Of a stretch of DNA of 64,000 nt, positions 63,613 through 64,000 are shown piece after piece; within the stretch, counting starts at the first letter, position 1; the number at the start of each line of letters is the position of its first letter. The notes under the pieces were generated by a model that was given only the letters and a program-made list of their open reading frames with translations, was not told the DNA's origin and did not search any database. Made by a program: the position numbers and the translations under genes. Source of the DNA: Thalassospira lucentensis MCCC 1A00383 = DSM 14000 (lineage in GTDB: Bacteria > Pseudomonadota > Alphaproteobacteria > Rhodospirillales > Thalassospiraceae); assembly GCF_000421265.1 (NCBI RefSeq), contig NZ_ATWN01000002.1, forward strand, positions 248,001 to 312,000, in the 5' to 3' direction.

Positions 63613-64000
63613 TATTTACGCCAGATATTTCTGATTTTCCGCCAGATACCAATTTTGTATTCATCTCTATCGAGCAGAAAGCTCTCTTTCTTTTTGATTA
63701 TATTCTCAAGAAGAGAAATCCATTGTTGGCAAGATTTGTAAGAATTATGAGGATAACTTTTGGTTTTTTGTTCCCATAGCTCGTAATTCTCAATCAATTC
63801 CAGAAGTTTTGACTCAAAATCAGTCTTGTCAGTAAATTCCAGTCCGTGACCACTGAGGTATTCGGGCATGCAGCCGCTTCGAAGATACAGTACAGGTAAG
63901 CCACACTGCGCGCCTTCGTTTTGATGGTTGCCCCCGGGCTCATTTAAAGACCCGGTTACATAGGCATGGTTTTCTCGTAGTGCATCCGCCAGTGCCTCTC
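63612..64000 (-). CDS. Glycosyltransferase, C-terminal part (cut by the window end)
   Basis: The frame is open from the window edge (64000) to the stop at 63612, so the 5' part lies outside. The visible end reads ENHAYVTGSLNEPGGNHQ and then NEGAQCGLPVLYLRSGCMPEY, the donor-sugar binding region of GT4-type enzymes, followed by a helical, Lys- and Ile-rich tail. It overlaps the start of the next glycosyltransferase. AT-rich codon use stands out from the left part of the window. Likely a member of a polysaccharide cluster extending rightwards. Confidence 0.75.
   Translation of the reverse strand, partial: EALADALRENHAYVTGSLNEPGGNHQNEGAQCGLPVLYLRSGCMPEYLSGHGLEFTDKTDFESKLLELIENYELWEQKTKSYPHNSYKSCQQWISLLENIIKKKESFLLDRDEYKIGIWRKIRNIWRK

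Overview
The window looks like chromosomal DNA of a marine or aquatic alphaproteobacterium of the Rhodospirillales, most likely Thalassospira or a close relative. This is inference from gene content: a GcrA cell-cycle regulator, CarD next to a 7Fe ferredoxin, a BamF-type (DUF3035) lipoprotein, NnrU, a PomAB-type stator, moderate G+C by eye, and many conserved genes of the group. I see no rRNA operon, transposase, integrase, phage gene or CRISPR array. There is one tRNA, Arg(CCU), at 6683-6759.

Layout. 1-6.4 kb: fdxA, carD, a degenerate PPP-type phosphatase, an M48 lipoprotein protease, a nuclease-fold secreted protein, prolyl aminopeptidase and a PagL-like lipid A deacylase. 6.7-11 kb: tRNA-Arg, a homogentisate dioxygenase and a translationally coupled pair of unrecognised proteins. 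11-14.7 kb: a glutarate module, with a LysR regulator (GcdR-like) divergent from glutaryl-CoA dehydrogenase and a class III CoA transferase; the dehydrogenase leader contains a strong terminator hairpin. 14.9-21.8 kb: polyamine ABC importer potABCD, a nitrilase-family amidase, a ketopantoate reductase homologue and an EamA exporter. 22-27.2 kb: two AraC regulators, an MFS transporter and two orphan hypotheticals. 27.3-37.7 kb: periplasmic CpdB, GcrA, NnrU, a B12-fold protein without the cobalamin ligand motif, a Nudix hydrolase, an ACT protein, a 40-residue membrane protein, an MHYT-PAS-GGDEF-EAL protein and an M23 peptidase. 37.9-50.5 kb: sterol desaturase-like protein, methyltransferase, PhaJ-like hydratase, then the housekeeping run ribF, ileS, lspA, bamF, a paired active and inactive M16 protease, and mutL. 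51-54.3 kb: stator genes pomA and pomB followed by a pseudo-receiver/pentapeptide-repeat protein. 55.7-62.5 kb: metals, with a siderophore-interacting reductase behind a 39-bp palindrome, a manganese-type ABC importer whose permease carries a C-terminal winged-helix-like domain, a secreted HExxH protein at the end of that operon, and divergent MntR. 62.5-64 kb: two glycosyltransferases, the second cut by the window edge, apparently the start of a surface-polysaccharide cluster.

The features I find most worth follow-up are the gcdH leader, the dead phosphatase beside carD, the pseudo-receiver/pentapeptide protein in the stator operon, the uncharacterised pair at 8.4-11 kb, and several perfect palindromes in control regions. 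Start codons were chosen from ribosome-binding sites, signal peptides and family lengths; where the longest open frame begins earlier I give the start I prefer.
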